Assembly: GCF_000257645.1 (NCBI RefSeq)
Contig: NZ_AJHJ01000046.1
Span: 1-35,609, forward strand
DNA length: 35,609 nucleotides
Direction: 5' to 3'
Source: Serratia sp. M24T3
GTDB taxonomy: Bacteria > Pseudomonadota > Gammaproteobacteria > Enterobacterales > Enterobacteriaceae
Of this stretch, positions 1 through 8,374 are shown piece after piece. The notes beneath the pieces were generated by a model that was not told the DNA's origin, made no database searches, and saw nothing but the letters and a program-made list of their open reading frames with translations. Within the stretch, counting starts at the first letter, position 1, and each line of letters begins with the position of its first letter. The position numbers were made by a program, and so were the translations under genes.

Positions 1-774
1 CTGGCACCTTTGACTTTTGGAGCATCGCTGGCAACTTATGGTCTTGCGGTGGCAGTAGCAATCACTGCGGCCGAGGTGGTGTCAGGGGTGACCATGATAG
101 CCAGTGGATTGGTTGAGCAAAAAAATCCACAGGCTGCGGCGCGATTAGGCTGGGCATCGCTGGCGGCAGGGCTGCTTTCTGCCGGGCCGGGGATGGTAGG
201 TTCGGCCAATCGAAGCCTGCACCAGGCAACGGCTTCACTGCGAAATCGCCTGGGCAATATTAAGGCTCAGGGCTTAAGCGGCGGTGCAGTAAAGGCAGCC
301 GCCAGAATGGCGCGTGAAGATGCTTTAAAATACATCGATGATCCGGATAAATTTCAACATAATATTTTATTTCCAACGATTCATTCGAGCGATTTAAATC
401 CTGCTGTAGAAATGCAGAACATTTTCAGCAATCGTTTTACTCAGGACGAATGGGTGTTTATGAGTAACTATAGAGAGTTTAAGGGAGTGCCATATTATGC
501 GAGTGATGTCGGGAAATATCAGTACCAACGCATGGCAGCAGAAGGTGGGTTCATTGGTAAGATGCCAAAAAGGATTATCAGAGATTCAGTTGTTAATGAA
601 CAAACTATTGAGATGACTCAAGGTAAGACGGGGCAGGATCTTTTCGATTCTTTCTTTATGACACCCAATGGTAAGTCAACCAAGCGCATCATGGATGAAT
701 TTTCCTTGCAGGCTGCAAACGTAGAGATGTTGACCGAAGGTGATTTTACCAGTTACGTAATAAACATCAAATAA
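1..774 (+). CDS. RHS-family toxin C-terminal tip, 5' end outside window
   Basis: The frame is open from the first base, with Leu-Ala-Pro-Leu codons before the TTG at 10, so this is the 3' part of a longer gene and not a gene starting at 10. An Ala/Gly-rich hydrophobic stretch (ITAAEVVSGVTMIASG, then NPQAAARLGWASLAAG) is followed by a C-terminal domain of about 150 residues. Both parts match the downstream RHS gene at 867-1904; the shared tail reads YYASDVxKYQY, MPxxIIR, VVN, then TPNGKSTxRIMDxFSL. In that neighbour the same stretch directly follows an RHS core, so I infer that an RHS core lies just upstream of the window. RHS tips are usually secreted or contact-delivered toxin domains; the activity of this one cannot be read from sequence. 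The stop is followed by 92 AT-rich bases and then the next RHS gene, with no immunity gene between. Confidence 0.75.
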   Translation: MAPLTFGASLATYGLAVAVAITAAEVVSGVTMIASGLVEQKNPQAAARLGWASLAAGLLSAGPGMVGSANRSLHQATASLRNRLGNIKAQGLSGGAVKAAARMAREDALKYIDDPDKFQHNILFPTIHSSDLNPAVEMQNIFSNRFTQDEWVFMSNYREFKGVPYYASDVGKYQYQRMAAEGGFIGKMPKRIIRDSVVNEQTIEMTQGKTGQDLFDSFFMTPNGKSTKRIMDEFSLQAANVEMLTEGDFTSYVINIK

Positions 775-866
775 ATGTTGGGTTGCTAGAGTTTTGTTTA
801 TTTAATTATTGACTAAAAGTATACGCCTTCCTTAGCTATTTTATTATTTTTTAGAAAGGTCATTCA

Positions 867-1904
867 ATGAAAAATATTCTATTGGGATTTAACGGTGAAC
901 GCTCGGACCCCATTAGCTTTAATAATCATCCGGGCAACGGCTATCGTGCATATAGCCCGATTTTAAAGCGTTTTAATTGCCCGGACAGCTGGAGTCCTTT
1001 CGGTGAAGGAGGCATTAATCCTTACGTCTACTGTGCGGGCGACCCGATTAATCGAGCCGATCCCAGCGGGCATATGAGCTGGCAGGCAAAGTTGGGGATT
1101 GCATCGGGCGCATTGGGCATCCTGCTGGCGGGAATAACTTTTGGGGCATCATTAGCGGCGTATGGCCTTGCCGCGACAGTGGCTATCACGGCGGCAGAAG
1201 TGGTGTCGGGCGTTACTGCAATCGCCAGCGGTGCTTTGGAGCCTAAAAATCCACAGGCTTCAGCGCAATTGGGCTGGGTTTCATTGGCGACTGGCATGGT
1301 TTCGCTCGGCGTTGTGGCAGCCAAAATGAGCTTTCGTGGAGCGAGTCGATTTGCTGCCGTTCAGCGCGCATCCGCAGTGGACCAAGAACTTGTGCCATTG
1401 GGAGAATTAACGGTTTTAACGGAGCAGGCGCGTTCAGAAAGAGCGATGCGATATATTGATAAAGTCGGTAACTTTTCTCATCGAGTTGACAGAACAGAAG
1501 TGTATTCTCGCGATATCAGCCAGCTTGGTAGAAATGCTAATGTGTTTATTAATCGCTATGATGCAGGTGTCTGGATATTTGAACAAAATTTCAGGCCGAT
1601 AAAAAATTTCGATTACTATGCCAGCGATGTTGCCAAATATCAGTATTTACAGGTAGCTCGAAGGGTTGAGTCTTCTGCGGTAATGCCAAGGAAAATCATC
1701 CGCCAGGGGGTGGTGAATCAAATCACTCTTAATATGACCAGCGGGAAGCAGGGGGACGAGTTGTTTTCCGCTTTTTTTCAAACGCCTAATGGTAAATCAA
1801 CCCAGAGAATTATGGATAATTTTTCGTTGGTCGCAGAAAACGTCGAAATGGAAGAGCTTGCGAGCCACGCAAATTTTGTCGTTTGGCTAAAAGAGTCGTT
1901 TTAG
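867..1904 (+). CDS. Short RHS core protein with variable C-terminal tip
   Basis: This 345-residue protein starts almost directly with the RHS core. LGFNGERSDPIS, GNGYRAYSP, SPFGEGGINPY and GDPINRADPSGH lie within residues 6-69; in full-length RHS proteins this block marks the end of the conserved shell, before the variable tip. A small-residue-rich hydrophobic segment follows (about 75-155), then a tip of about 160 residues that is paralogous to the tip at 1-774. It lacks the thousand-residue YD-repeat shell, so it is either a displaced (orphan) tip cassette or one of the short stand-alone RHS proteins. The ATG at 867 has AGAAAGG upstream and the core begins within six residues, which supports this start. 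There is no recognisable catalytic motif in the tip and no immunity gene behind it. The RHS assignment is firm; a toxin role is inference. Confidence 0.85.
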   Translation: MKNILLGFNGERSDPISFNNHPGNGYRAYSPILKRFNCPDSWSPFGEGGINPYVYCAGDPINRADPSGHMSWQAKLGIASGALGILLAGITFGASLAAYGLAATVAITAAEVVSGVTAIASGALEPKNPQASAQLGWVSLATGMVSLGVVAAKMSFRGASRFAAVQRASAVDQELVPLGELTVLTEQARSERAMRYIDKVGNFSHRVDRTEVYSRDISQLGRNANVFINRYDAGVWIFEQNFRPIKNFDYYASDVAKYQYLQVARRVESSAVMPRKIIRQGVVNQITLNMTSGKQGDELFSAFFQTPNGKSTQRIMDNFSLVAENVEMEELASHANFVVWLKESF

Positions 1905-1939
1905 CCCATCCTTTACGTGATAACTGCCAAACTCTCTGG

Positions 1940-2011
1940 TTAGCATCGGCTGATAAAAATAATCCCCACGCTGTGGCGCAATTCTTGCTTATCTTAGGCA
2001 ACGGCGGTTAA
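1940..2011 (+). pseudogene. Probable remnant of a third RHS tip cassette
   Basis: In the gap after the RHS gene, a frame ending at the TAA at 2009-2011 reads LASADKNNPHAVAQF followed by LLILGNGG. It lines up with IASGALEPKNPQASAQLG in the complete RHS gene and IASGLVEQKNPQAAARLG in the first one. At DNA level, aatccccacgctgtggcgcaatt resembles aatccacaggcttcagcgcaatt-type sequence in both genes. No start codon or core motif precedes it, so it looks like a short relic of another copy left by recombination. The match is only about 20 codons, so chance similarity is not excluded. Confidence 0.45.
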
Positions 2012-2060
2012 TGCTTAGCCTGCTAATATCATAATAATGTCACTAACAGAGAGGCTGTAG

Positions 2061-3155
2061 ATGCAAGCTCAAAATATTATTTTCCCCGCACAAATCTTGC
2101 GTGGTCCGGGGGTTTTGTCGCAGCTGGGCGAGATTTGCTCTCTGCTTGGCAAACGCGCCATGGTGATTGGCGGCCATCAATCATTACAGGCTGTCGGGGA
2201 AAAAATTAGTCACTCACTGGAAGGTGCTTCGGTTGACGTGGTCGCCATGGAATGGTTCGGAGGCGAGACCAGCGAGGGAAATATTCTTCGTTTGGCCCAA
2301 CAGGTTGTCGCGCTGTCCGCAGACGTGATTATCAGTGTGGGGGGTGGGAAATCTCTCGATACCGGTAAAGCCGTGGGCGTGGCAACCAACGTGCCGGTGA
2401 TTACTGTTCCAACGATTGCAGCAACCTGCGCGGCGGTGACACCGTTGACAATCCGCTATTTCGACGATGGGCATTTTCGCGATCTTTATCCGCTGCCACA
2501 GGCTCCCGCTGCGGTGATCATTGACAGCGAATTGTTGGCTCAGGCCCCGCTGCGTTGGCTGGCAGCAGGATTGGGCGACACGCTGGCCAAATGGTACGAA
2601 TTTCGCGCCATCAGCAGCCATCACGCCGAACTTACCGGAGTTGCTCGTTCGTCCAGCGCCAACAGCCGAATTTGCTTTGACTTGATTGCCTCCTACGGCG
2701 CTGCCGCCTGTGACGCGGTGCGCGCAGGTAAAGCCAATGCCGAGCTAGATCAGGTGCTTGATGCAATTTTCATGTTTGCCGGCCTGACGTCATTAATGAG
2801 CAGTGGCGCGCACGCGGCTGCCTCACACGCCATTTACGAAGGTTTCACCGTATGTGACAAAACCCGCGAATTCGGTCACGGCCTGTTGGTAGGTTTAGGC
2901 AATCTTTGCCTGCTGGCGCTGGAGAAACGCAGTGACGAAGAGCTGCGCGAAGCGGTAATACTTTCTCACGCCTGCGCCGTTCCGCTGCGTTTAAGCGAAA
3001 TTGCCGAACTTACCGCAGCTGAACTTGAAGAGATTATTCAGGCTTCACTGCACGCGCCAGACATGCACAATATGCCATATCCGGTGACTGCCGAGTCACT
3101 GTATGCGGCTTTTGCCCGCGTTGAGTCAGTAGCCAACGAATTGGCTCTGGTGTAA
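2061..3155 (+). CDS. Iron-containing alcohol dehydrogenase family (glycerol dehydrogenase-like)
   Basis: NAD(P)-dependent, metal-dependent oxidoreductase of 364 residues, the usual length for the glycerol dehydrogenase branch. The nucleotide-binding motif VGGGKSLDTGKAV lies at about 93-105, followed by VPTIAATCAAVTPLT. The three expected metal ligands are visible: Asp173 (GLGDTLAKW), His256 (ASHAIYEG) and His273 (EFGHG). It resembles both GldA and the E. coli YbdH/HcxA hydroxycarboxylate dehydrogenase, and the substrate (glycerol, hydroxyacetone or a 2-hydroxy acid) cannot be decided from sequence. ATG at 2061 follows AGAGAGGCTGT. It stands alone, converging on the LysR gene, and has no evident partner in the window. 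Confidence 0.85.
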   Translation: MQAQNIIFPAQILRGPGVLSQLGEICSLLGKRAMVIGGHQSLQAVGEKISHSLEGASVDVVAMEWFGGETSEGNILRLAQQVVALSADVIISVGGGKSLDTGKAVGVATNVPVITVPTIAATCAAVTPLTIRYFDDGHFRDLYPLPQAPAAVIIDSELLAQAPLRWLAAGLGDTLAKWYEFRAISSHHAELTGVARSSSANSRICFDLIASYGAAACDAVRAGKANAELDQVLDAIFMFAGLTSLMSSGAHAAASHAIYEGFTVCDKTREFGHGLLVGLGNLCLLALEKRSDEELREAVILSHACAVPLRLSEIAELTAAELEEIIQASLHAPDMHNMPYPVTAESLYAAFARVESVANELALV

Positions 3156-3228
3156 ATCCGTTGCACCCTCTCCCGCATCGCTTTGCACTAAAGTGGTGCA
3201 GGAAGGGCCGGGCATTAACCGCTTTAAT

Positions 3229-4209
3229 CTAGCTCACCTGTCTCAGTGAAGAGTCTTGCTGATTATTTTGCAATGCGTTTAAGAAAAGCGTTAATACCGT
3301 ATTTAAGGCGCTGCCTTTTTTTACCACCAGGCTAAAGGGTGTGCTGATTTTAATTTCTTCCGGCAGCAAGGCCTTAAGCTTATTACCGCCGAAAAGATGA
3401 GTTGCATAATGCTTTGGCAAAAATCCAATATAATTACCCGTCAAGATTAACAAACTCACTGCTTCAACTTGCACCGCTACTGCATTAGAGGAGGAGAACT
3501 CGAGGTAGTTATTTTTCTCGCTATGGTTTGCGTAGAAATGATTAACGATATCGGCCGATTTGATTTGTTGCTGGGTTATTTTTTCATTAGAGATGCAATA
3601 AAGTTCATGCCTGTCTGCACAATAGAGGTGCGCTATTTCTTCATATAAATAGTAATAATCAAACTCAGGCTTTTCCTGATACACCGGCATGATGCCACAG
3701 GTAAAACGCCCGTCGAGCACACCGCGTTCAATCTCGTCCAACTGGGTAGCATGCAGGCGAACGCTGACCTTGGGGGCACGGCTGTGTATTTCTCCAAGTG
3801 CATAGATTATAGGTGAATTTTCATCAGTTATCGTGTTGTCGATGATGCCGATATTCAGCTCGCCAAACATGTCATGGCGGGCATTGTTAAGCTTGTCGCG
3901 AAACTGATTGATCGAGGCGAACAAATCCAGGCAGGCCTGATAAGTGACTTTTCCGTGCTCGGTAAGAAAGAAACCTTCGCGGCCTCGAGTACAGAGTTTC
4001 ATTCCGAAGCGTACTTCAAGATCTGAGATTTGTTTGCTGATCGCCGCTAAGCCAATATTTAATTCATTACAGGCAGCGGTAAATCCTCCTGCTTCCACCA
4101 CGGTTTTAAAAACGCGTAAAAGTTTTAAGTCTGCAACCCCAATGCCGTGCTGATTTAAATCACTTCTTGTGGGTAATGTGTTTCCTGATTTGGAAAGTGG
4201 ACTTTCCAT
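3229..4209 (-). CDS. LysR-family transcriptional regulator
   Basis: A 326-residue DNA-binding regulator. An N-terminal winged helix (about residues 26-85) reads DLKLLRVFKTVVEAGGFTAA, then LNIGLAAISKQISDLEVRFG and LCTRGREGFFLTEHG, the LysR pattern. A periplasmic-binding-protein-like effector domain follows (about 110-310). The first about 24 residues precede the usual LysR start, so the protein may begin further in, but no better ATG is obvious. It is transcribed away from the lyase/ABC/deacetylase unit at 4410-11497 across a 200-bp gap. This is the classic arrangement for a LysR regulator and its target, so I infer that it controls that unit. The converging dehydrogenase at 2061-3155 is less likely to be its target. 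Confidence 0.88.
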   Translation of the reverse strand: MESPLSKSGNTLPTRSDLNQHGIGVADLKLLRVFKTVVEAGGFTAACNELNIGLAAISKQISDLEVRFGMKLCTRGREGFFLTEHGKVTYQACLDLFASINQFRDKLNNARHDMFGELNIGIIDNTITDENSPIIYALGEIHSRAPKVSVRLHATQLDEIERGVLDGRFTCGIMPVYQEKPEFDYYYLYEEIAHLYCADRHELYCISNEKITQQQIKSADIVNHFYANHSEKNNYLEFSSSNAVAVQVEAVSLLILTGNYIGFLPKHYATHLFGGNKLKALLPEEIKISTPFSLVVKKGSALNTVLTLFLNALQNNQQDSSLRQVS

Positions 4210-4319
4210 AAAAAATATTTACCCCCACTGCAAATGACGCCAACATCGAATTAACCAAGATTTCTTAATTAATATTTTTCAAGAGCGAAAAAACGGGCTG
4301 CCAATATTTTTTGTGGCCT

Positions 4320-4350
4320 GGTTATTTTCTAAAAAATGATGGAAATAACC
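4320..4350. promoter_or_regulatory. Inverted repeat, candidate LysR operator
   Basis: GGTTATTT at 4320-4327 and AAATAACC at 4343-4350 are perfect inverse complements separated by 15 bases. They lie in the gap between the divergent LysR gene and the lyase operon, 59 bases before the lyase start. The AT-rich dyad is of the size that LysR proteins bind. Which regulator binds here is inference. Confidence 0.4.
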
Positions 4351-4409
4351 CGGAAATTTCGCTTTCTCACTGCTTGTTTTGCAACATCTATGCCATGAAG
4401 GAGTTAAGA

Positions 4410-5837
4410 ATGTCCCAGCCCGTCGACCGTCTATGGGGTGCACGCTTTAAACAGGCACCCGCACCCGCGCTGAGCGCACTGTCACGCAGCCCGGATTACT
4501 ATTTCGCTCTTGCCGAATATGATCTGCAAGGCTGCCGTGCTCATGCATTCGAACTGCAACGCGCGGGGCTGCTGGATGACAAAGAAACCGAGCTTATGGT
4601 GGCCGCTATTCGCCAGCTGGCGGTGGACTATCGCGCCGGAGTGGTTGAACCTATCGAAAACGACGAAGACGTTCACACCTTCATTGAGCGCATGCTGACC
4701 GAGCGTCTGGGTGAGTTGGGCGGCAAGCTGCGCGCCGGGCGCTCGCGTAACGATCAGACTGCCAACGATTTACGCCTCTATTTGCGCGACAACGGCCGCA
4801 AGATTGTTGCCGCTTTGCTTGAATTACAGCAGGCGCTGGTAAAACAGGCCGAGCTGCATCTTCACACTCTGGCCCCCGGCTTTACTCATCTGCAACAGGC
4901 GCAGCCTATCGTTTTTGGTCACCAATTAATGGCGCATGCGCAGTCTTTTGCCCGTGACGTGCAGCGTTTTCAAGACTGGGACAAACGCTGCGCACTTTCT
5001 CCACTGGGAGCGGCCGCGATGGCTGGTTCGGCTATCGCCATGCATCCAGAACTTTCTGCCAAAGACCTCGGCTATGACGGTGCCTGTGAAAACTCGATTG
5101 ATGCCGTTGCCAGTCGTGACCACGTGGCGGAGTTTTTGTTCGCTGGCAGCATGCTGGGCGTTAACCTTTCGCGCATTTGCGAAGAGATATGTTTGTGGGC
5201 TTCACGCCAGTTCCGCTGGGTTGAACTAAACGATGGCTATGCCACCGGCAGTTCTATCATGCCACAGAAGAAAAACCCGGATATCGCCGAGCTGACCCGT
5301 GGCAAAAGTGGTCGGCTAATCGGCAACGTGACAGCGATGTTGACCACCATGAAAGGGCTGCCGTTGTCTTACAATCGCGACCTGATCGAAGACAAACGCA
5401 ATGCTATCGATACCGTTGACCAGCTTCTGCTGGTGCTGCCCGCAATGGCCGGGATGATCGACACCATGGTGGTCAACGTCGAGCGCCTGCGTGAAGATGC
5501 CCCGCAGGGTTTTACGCTGGCAACCGAGGTCGCAGACTGGCTATCGCGTCGCGGAGTGCCGTTCAAAGAGGCGCACGAGATAACCGGCAAGCTGGTTCAA
5601 GTGTGCGAACAGTTTGACCTCGAGCTGCATCAAGTCAGCGATGAACAACTGCAACAGGTTGACGTTCGTTTGCTGCCGCAGGTGCGCGAATGCCTGACGC
5701 TGGACGCGGCAATTCACGCCCGCAGCGGCTGGGGTGGCACTTCTCCAGTGCGCGTTGCCGAGCAAATCACCCGCCTGAAAGCGGTGCTGGAACAACAGTC
5801 CCTCTGGGTGTCGAGTTACACCGGCCTGTCACTTTAA
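4410..5837 (+). CDS. Argininosuccinate lyase family enzyme (ArgH-like) in a catabolic operon
   Basis: Fumarase/aspartase-superfamily C-N lyase, 475 residues from the ATG at 4410, which has AAGGAG six bases upstream (4398-4403). The open frame extends back to a TTG at 4311, but that part is implausible. Family motifs are intact: AGRSRNDQTANDLRLYLR (109-126), the catalytic Thr159-His160 (FTHLQQAQPIVFGH), the mobile signature loop GSSIMPQKKNPD (280-291) and YNRDLIEDK. E. coli ArgH is about 457 residues. The motifs would fit true argininosuccinate cleavage to arginine and fumarate. However, the gene is the first of a transporter/deacetylase unit and has no arg genes nearby. Family members that cleave other N-substituted aspartates, such as EDDS lyase, show that the fold can be used catabolically. 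The family assignment is firm; the substrate is open. Confidence 0.85.
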   Translation: MSQPVDRLWGARFKQAPAPALSALSRSPDYYFALAEYDLQGCRAHAFELQRAGLLDDKETELMVAAIRQLAVDYRAGVVEPIENDEDVHTFIERMLTERLGELGGKLRAGRSRNDQTANDLRLYLRDNGRKIVAALLELQQALVKQAELHLHTLAPGFTHLQQAQPIVFGHQLMAHAQSFARDVQRFQDWDKRCALSPLGAAAMAGSAIAMHPELSAKDLGYDGACENSIDAVASRDHVAEFLFAGSMLGVNLSRICEEICLWASRQFRWVELNDGYATGSSIMPQKKNPDIAELTRGKSGRLIGNVTAMLTTMKGLPLSYNRDLIEDKRNAIDTVDQLLLVLPAMAGMIDTMVVNVERLREDAPQGFTLATEVADWLSRRGVPFKEAHEITGKLVQVCEQFDLELHQVSDEQLQQVDVRLLPQVRECLTLDAAIHARSGWGGTSPVRVAEQITRLKAVLEQQSLWVSSYTGLSL

Positions 5838-5852
5838 TTTCGGGAGCCTGTT

Positions 5853-6722
5853 ATGCAGAATTCACGCACCGCAGCCAGCGAGTTGAAAAATACTCCGGTT
5901 GACCTCAGCGAGTATCAGTATGTTCCGCAGCGCTATTACGGGCGTATTGTGGCCTCGATTGTGATTTTGGTACTGCTGGCGCTGCTGATCAACGCCTTTG
6001 CCCACGGCAAAATCGAGTGGCGTTTTGTCGGGCAATTCTTTACCGCCAAGGCAATCCTCACGGGCTTGGGCAATACCATCGTGATGTCGATTCTGGCAAT
6101 GGCGCTGGGAGTCATTTTCGGGGTGATCATTGCCGTGATGCGCATGTCGAGCAATCCGGTACTGAGCGGCGTGGCTATCGGCTATACCTGGATTTTTCGC
6201 GGTACGCCGTTGATTTTGCAACTGTTGCTGTGGTTCAACCTGGCGCTGATTTTCCCGACTATCAGTATTCCCGGGCTGTTCAGTTTCCAAACCGTTGACA
6301 TTATGTCGCCGTTCACCGCGGCGCTGCTGGGTCTGAGTATTAATCAGGGCGCATACACCTCGGAAGTGGTGCGGGCCGGGCTGATTTCTGTTGATCAGGG
6401 GCAGTATGAAGCCGCCAAATCCATCGGCATGACCCGCATTCACGCGCTGCGCCGCATTATTTTGCCGCAGGCGATGCGGGTGATCATTCCACCGATCGGC
6501 AACGAATTTATCAGCATGGTCAAGACCACCAGTCTGGCCAGCATGATCCAGTATTCCGAGCTGTTATATAACGCGCAAACCATCTATTTCGCCAACGCCC
6601 GCGTCATGGAGCTGCTGTTGGTGGCCGGGATTTGGTATCTGGCGGTGGTGACGTTGCTGTCAATTGGCCAAAACCGACTTGAACGCTACTTCGGGCGCGG
6701 TACTCGCCGCCGCAATAGTTAA
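5853..6722 (+). CDS. Polar amino-acid ABC transporter permease (HisM/GlnP type)
   Basis: Inner-membrane permease of 289 residues. After a polar N-terminus of about 30 residues come a first membrane helix (IVASIVILVLLALLINAF) and a typical HisMQ-type permease domain, with LTGLGNTIVMSILAMALG and FRGTPLILQLLLWFN. The ATPase-contacting EAA loop is EAAKSIGMTRIHALRRIILP. Only one permease gene is present, so it probably works as a homodimer. It follows the lyase by 15 bases and precedes the ATPase by 9, which indicates one transcript. With the ATPase and binding protein it forms a complete importer for an amino-acid-like solute. Confidence 0.92.
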   Translation: MQNSRTAASELKNTPVDLSEYQYVPQRYYGRIVASIVILVLLALLINAFAHGKIEWRFVGQFFTAKAILTGLGNTIVMSILAMALGVIFGVIIAVMRMSSNPVLSGVAIGYTWIFRGTPLILQLLLWFNLALIFPTISIPGLFSFQTVDIMSPFTAALLGLSINQGAYTSEVVRAGLISVDQGQYEAAKSIGMTRIHALRRIILPQAMRVIIPPIGNEFISMVKTTSLASMIQYSELLYNAQTIYFANARVMELLLVAGIWYLAVVTLLSIGQNRLERYFGRGTRRRNS

Positions 6723-6731
6723 GGACTCCTT

Positions 6732-7496
6732 ATGAAAAACATCATCACGGCGTCCAACGTCAACAAATACTTCGGCGATTTTCAGGCACTTAAGAATATT
6801 AATATTGAGGTCAGGCACGGGGAAGTGATGTGCGTGATCGGCCCGAGCGGTTCCGGAAAAAGCACTTTTCTGCGCTGTATCAACCAGTTGGAACGTATCG
6901 ATAGCGGCGGTATCTGGGTCGATGATGAGCTGGTCGGCTACCGTATGGATGGCAAAAAACTGTATCCGCTCAATGATAAGCAAATCGCCCGCCAGCGGTT
7001 GAAGACCGGCATGGTTTTCCAGCGCTTTAATCTGTTCCCGGATAAGACCGCGCTGGAAAATATCATCGAAGGGCCGTGTCAGGTGCTGCTGCGTCCGGTG
7101 AAAGAGGCGAAACAGGAGGCGATGGCGCTGCTCGAGCGCGTTGGGCTGGCGCACAAGCGTGACGCCTATCCGATGGAGCTTTCTGGCGGCCAGCAACAGC
7201 GGGTGGCGATTGCCCGCGCGCTGGCGATGAAGCCAAAACTGATGCTGTTTGATGAGCCGACTTCGGCGCTTGACCCCGAAATGGTTGGCGAAGTGCTGGC
7301 AGTGATGCGCAGCCTGGCTGCAGAGGGGATGACGATGATTGTCGTGACCCATGAACTTGGTTTTGCGCGAGAAGTGGCTAATCGCGTGGTCTTTATGGAC
7401 GAAGGCGGAATTATAGAAAGTGGTAATCCTGAAGATGTCTTGCTGAATCCACAAAACCCAAGAACGCAGAATTTTATTTCCGCGGTTCTGATTTAG
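6732..7496 (+). CDS. Polar amino-acid ABC transporter ATP-binding protein (GlnQ/HisP type)
   Basis: Cytoplasmic ATPase of 254 residues, the usual size for this class. Walker A is GPSGSGKST, the signature is LSGGQQQRV, Walker B is LMLFDEP, and the D-loop (SALD) and H-loop (VVTHELG) are in place. [19 protein letters not shown] is the Q-loop segment typical of amino-acid importers, although the family more often has an N in QxFNLF and H in place of D. An AAGGA ribosome-binding site precedes the ATG. It energises the permease just upstream. Confidence 0.94.
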   Translation: MKNIITASNVNKYFGDFQALKNINIEVRHGEVMCVIGPSGSGKSTFLRCINQLERIDSGGIWVDDELVGYRMDGKKLYPLNDKQIARQRLKTGMVFQRFNLFPDKTALENIIEGPCQVLLRPVKEAKQEAMALLERVGLAHKRDAYPMELSGGQQQRVAIARALAMKPKLMLFDEPTSALDPEMVGEVLAVMRSLAAEGMTMIVVTHELGFAREVANRVVFMDEGGIIESGNPEDVLLNPQNPRTQNFISAVLI

Positions 7497-7522
7497 AAAC
7501 TTTACACATGGGAAAAATTTTG

Positions 7523-8353
7523 ATGAAAAAAACGCTGTTGTCACTGATTACCGCTGGCGTATTGCTCAACACCGCCGCCTGGACGCCAGGCGCGTCTGCC
7601 GCCGAAGCGCTGAAACAAAAAGACGAAATCAAAGTTGCGATGATGCCGAACTATCCACCGCTGGAATTTAAAGATCCCGCTACCGACCAGCTTACCGGCA
7701 TGGATTACGATTTGGGTATGGAAATCGGCAAGCGCCTGAACCGTAAAATCAGCTGGCAGGAAATTGGCTTCGAGCAGATGGTCAACGCCGTGGCAACCAA
7801 GCGCGTGGACATGATCCTCTCCGGCATGACCGACACCAAACCGCGCCAGGATATCGCCACCTTCGTTGACTATTACAACAGCGGCCCGCAGTTCTACACC
7901 ACTGTGGCACATAAAGAAATCAACACCATGCTGGACCTGTGCGGCAAGAAAGTCGGCACCAGCCGCCGCACCACATTCCCGGCCGAAATTGCTGCCTGGA
8001 GCACTGCAAACTGTACTCCGGCAGGTAAGCCAGCCATCGTCGTGGTCGGCGCGGAAGGCACTGCCGATGCCCGCACCCAACTGCGTCAGGGCCGCATTGA
8101 GGGCGTAGTGCAGGGCAGCGAAACCCTGCCGTACATCATGAATCTCGAGAAAAATACCTATAAGCCGTTGGGCAAGGCCTTTGCCTATCAGGTTACCGGT
8201 ATCGGCATCAGCAAAGATGACAGCGCACTGATCGACGGGGTTAAAGGCGCGTTGACAGCCATGATTGCTGACGGTACCTACCTGAAGATCCTCAGCAAAT
8301 GGGGGCTGCAAGATGGCGCAATCAAAGAAGTGACCATTAATAAAGGGCAGTAA
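7523..8353 (+). CDS. Family 3 extracellular solute-binding protein of amino-acid ABC transporter
   Basis: Periplasmic binding protein, 276 residues from the ATG at 7523. An in-frame ATG at 7508 would put five residues before the signal peptide and lacks a ribosome-binding site, so I prefer 7523. The signal peptide MKKTLLSLITAGVLLNTAAW ends near ASA-AEA. The mature protein shows the family 3 pattern: KVAMMPNYPPLEFKD, GMDYDLGMEIGKRL, FEQMVNAVATKRVDMILSGM and a C-terminal DGTYLKILSKWGL. A pair of Cys residues (LCGKK and ANCTP) may form a disulfide in the second lobe. The ligand cannot be read from sequence; the adjacent lyase and deacetylases suggest an N-modified amino-acid derivative. Confidence 0.92.
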   Translation: MKKTLLSLITAGVLLNTAAWTPGASAAEALKQKDEIKVAMMPNYPPLEFKDPATDQLTGMDYDLGMEIGKRLNRKISWQEIGFEQMVNAVATKRVDMILSGMTDTKPRQDIATFVDYYNSGPQFYTTVAHKEINTMLDLCGKKVGTSRRTTFPAEIAAWSTANCTPAGKPAIVVVGAEGTADARTQLRQGRIEGVVQGSETLPYIMNLEKNTYKPLGKAFAYQVTGIGISKDDSALIDGVKGALTAMIADGTYLKILSKWGLQDGAIKEVTINKGQ

Positions 8354-8374
8354 TTTACAGGAGCGGGATAACTC

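Noticed and set aside
3184-3200. Terminator between the dehydrogenase and the LysR gene
   Set aside because: TGCAC/GTGCA can pair, but competing pairings exist and no T tract follows on either strand.
4311-4409. TTG-started 33-residue N-terminal extension of the ArgH-like lyase
   Set aside because: There is no ribosome-binding site at 4311 and no family similarity in the extension. AAGGAG six bases before the ATG at 4410 decides the start.
6660-7544. A 294-codon open frame on the minus strand
   Set aside because: Antisense to the amino-acid ABC ATPase; no motif and no ribosome-binding site. The same applies to the antisense frame at 5862-6443 over the permease.
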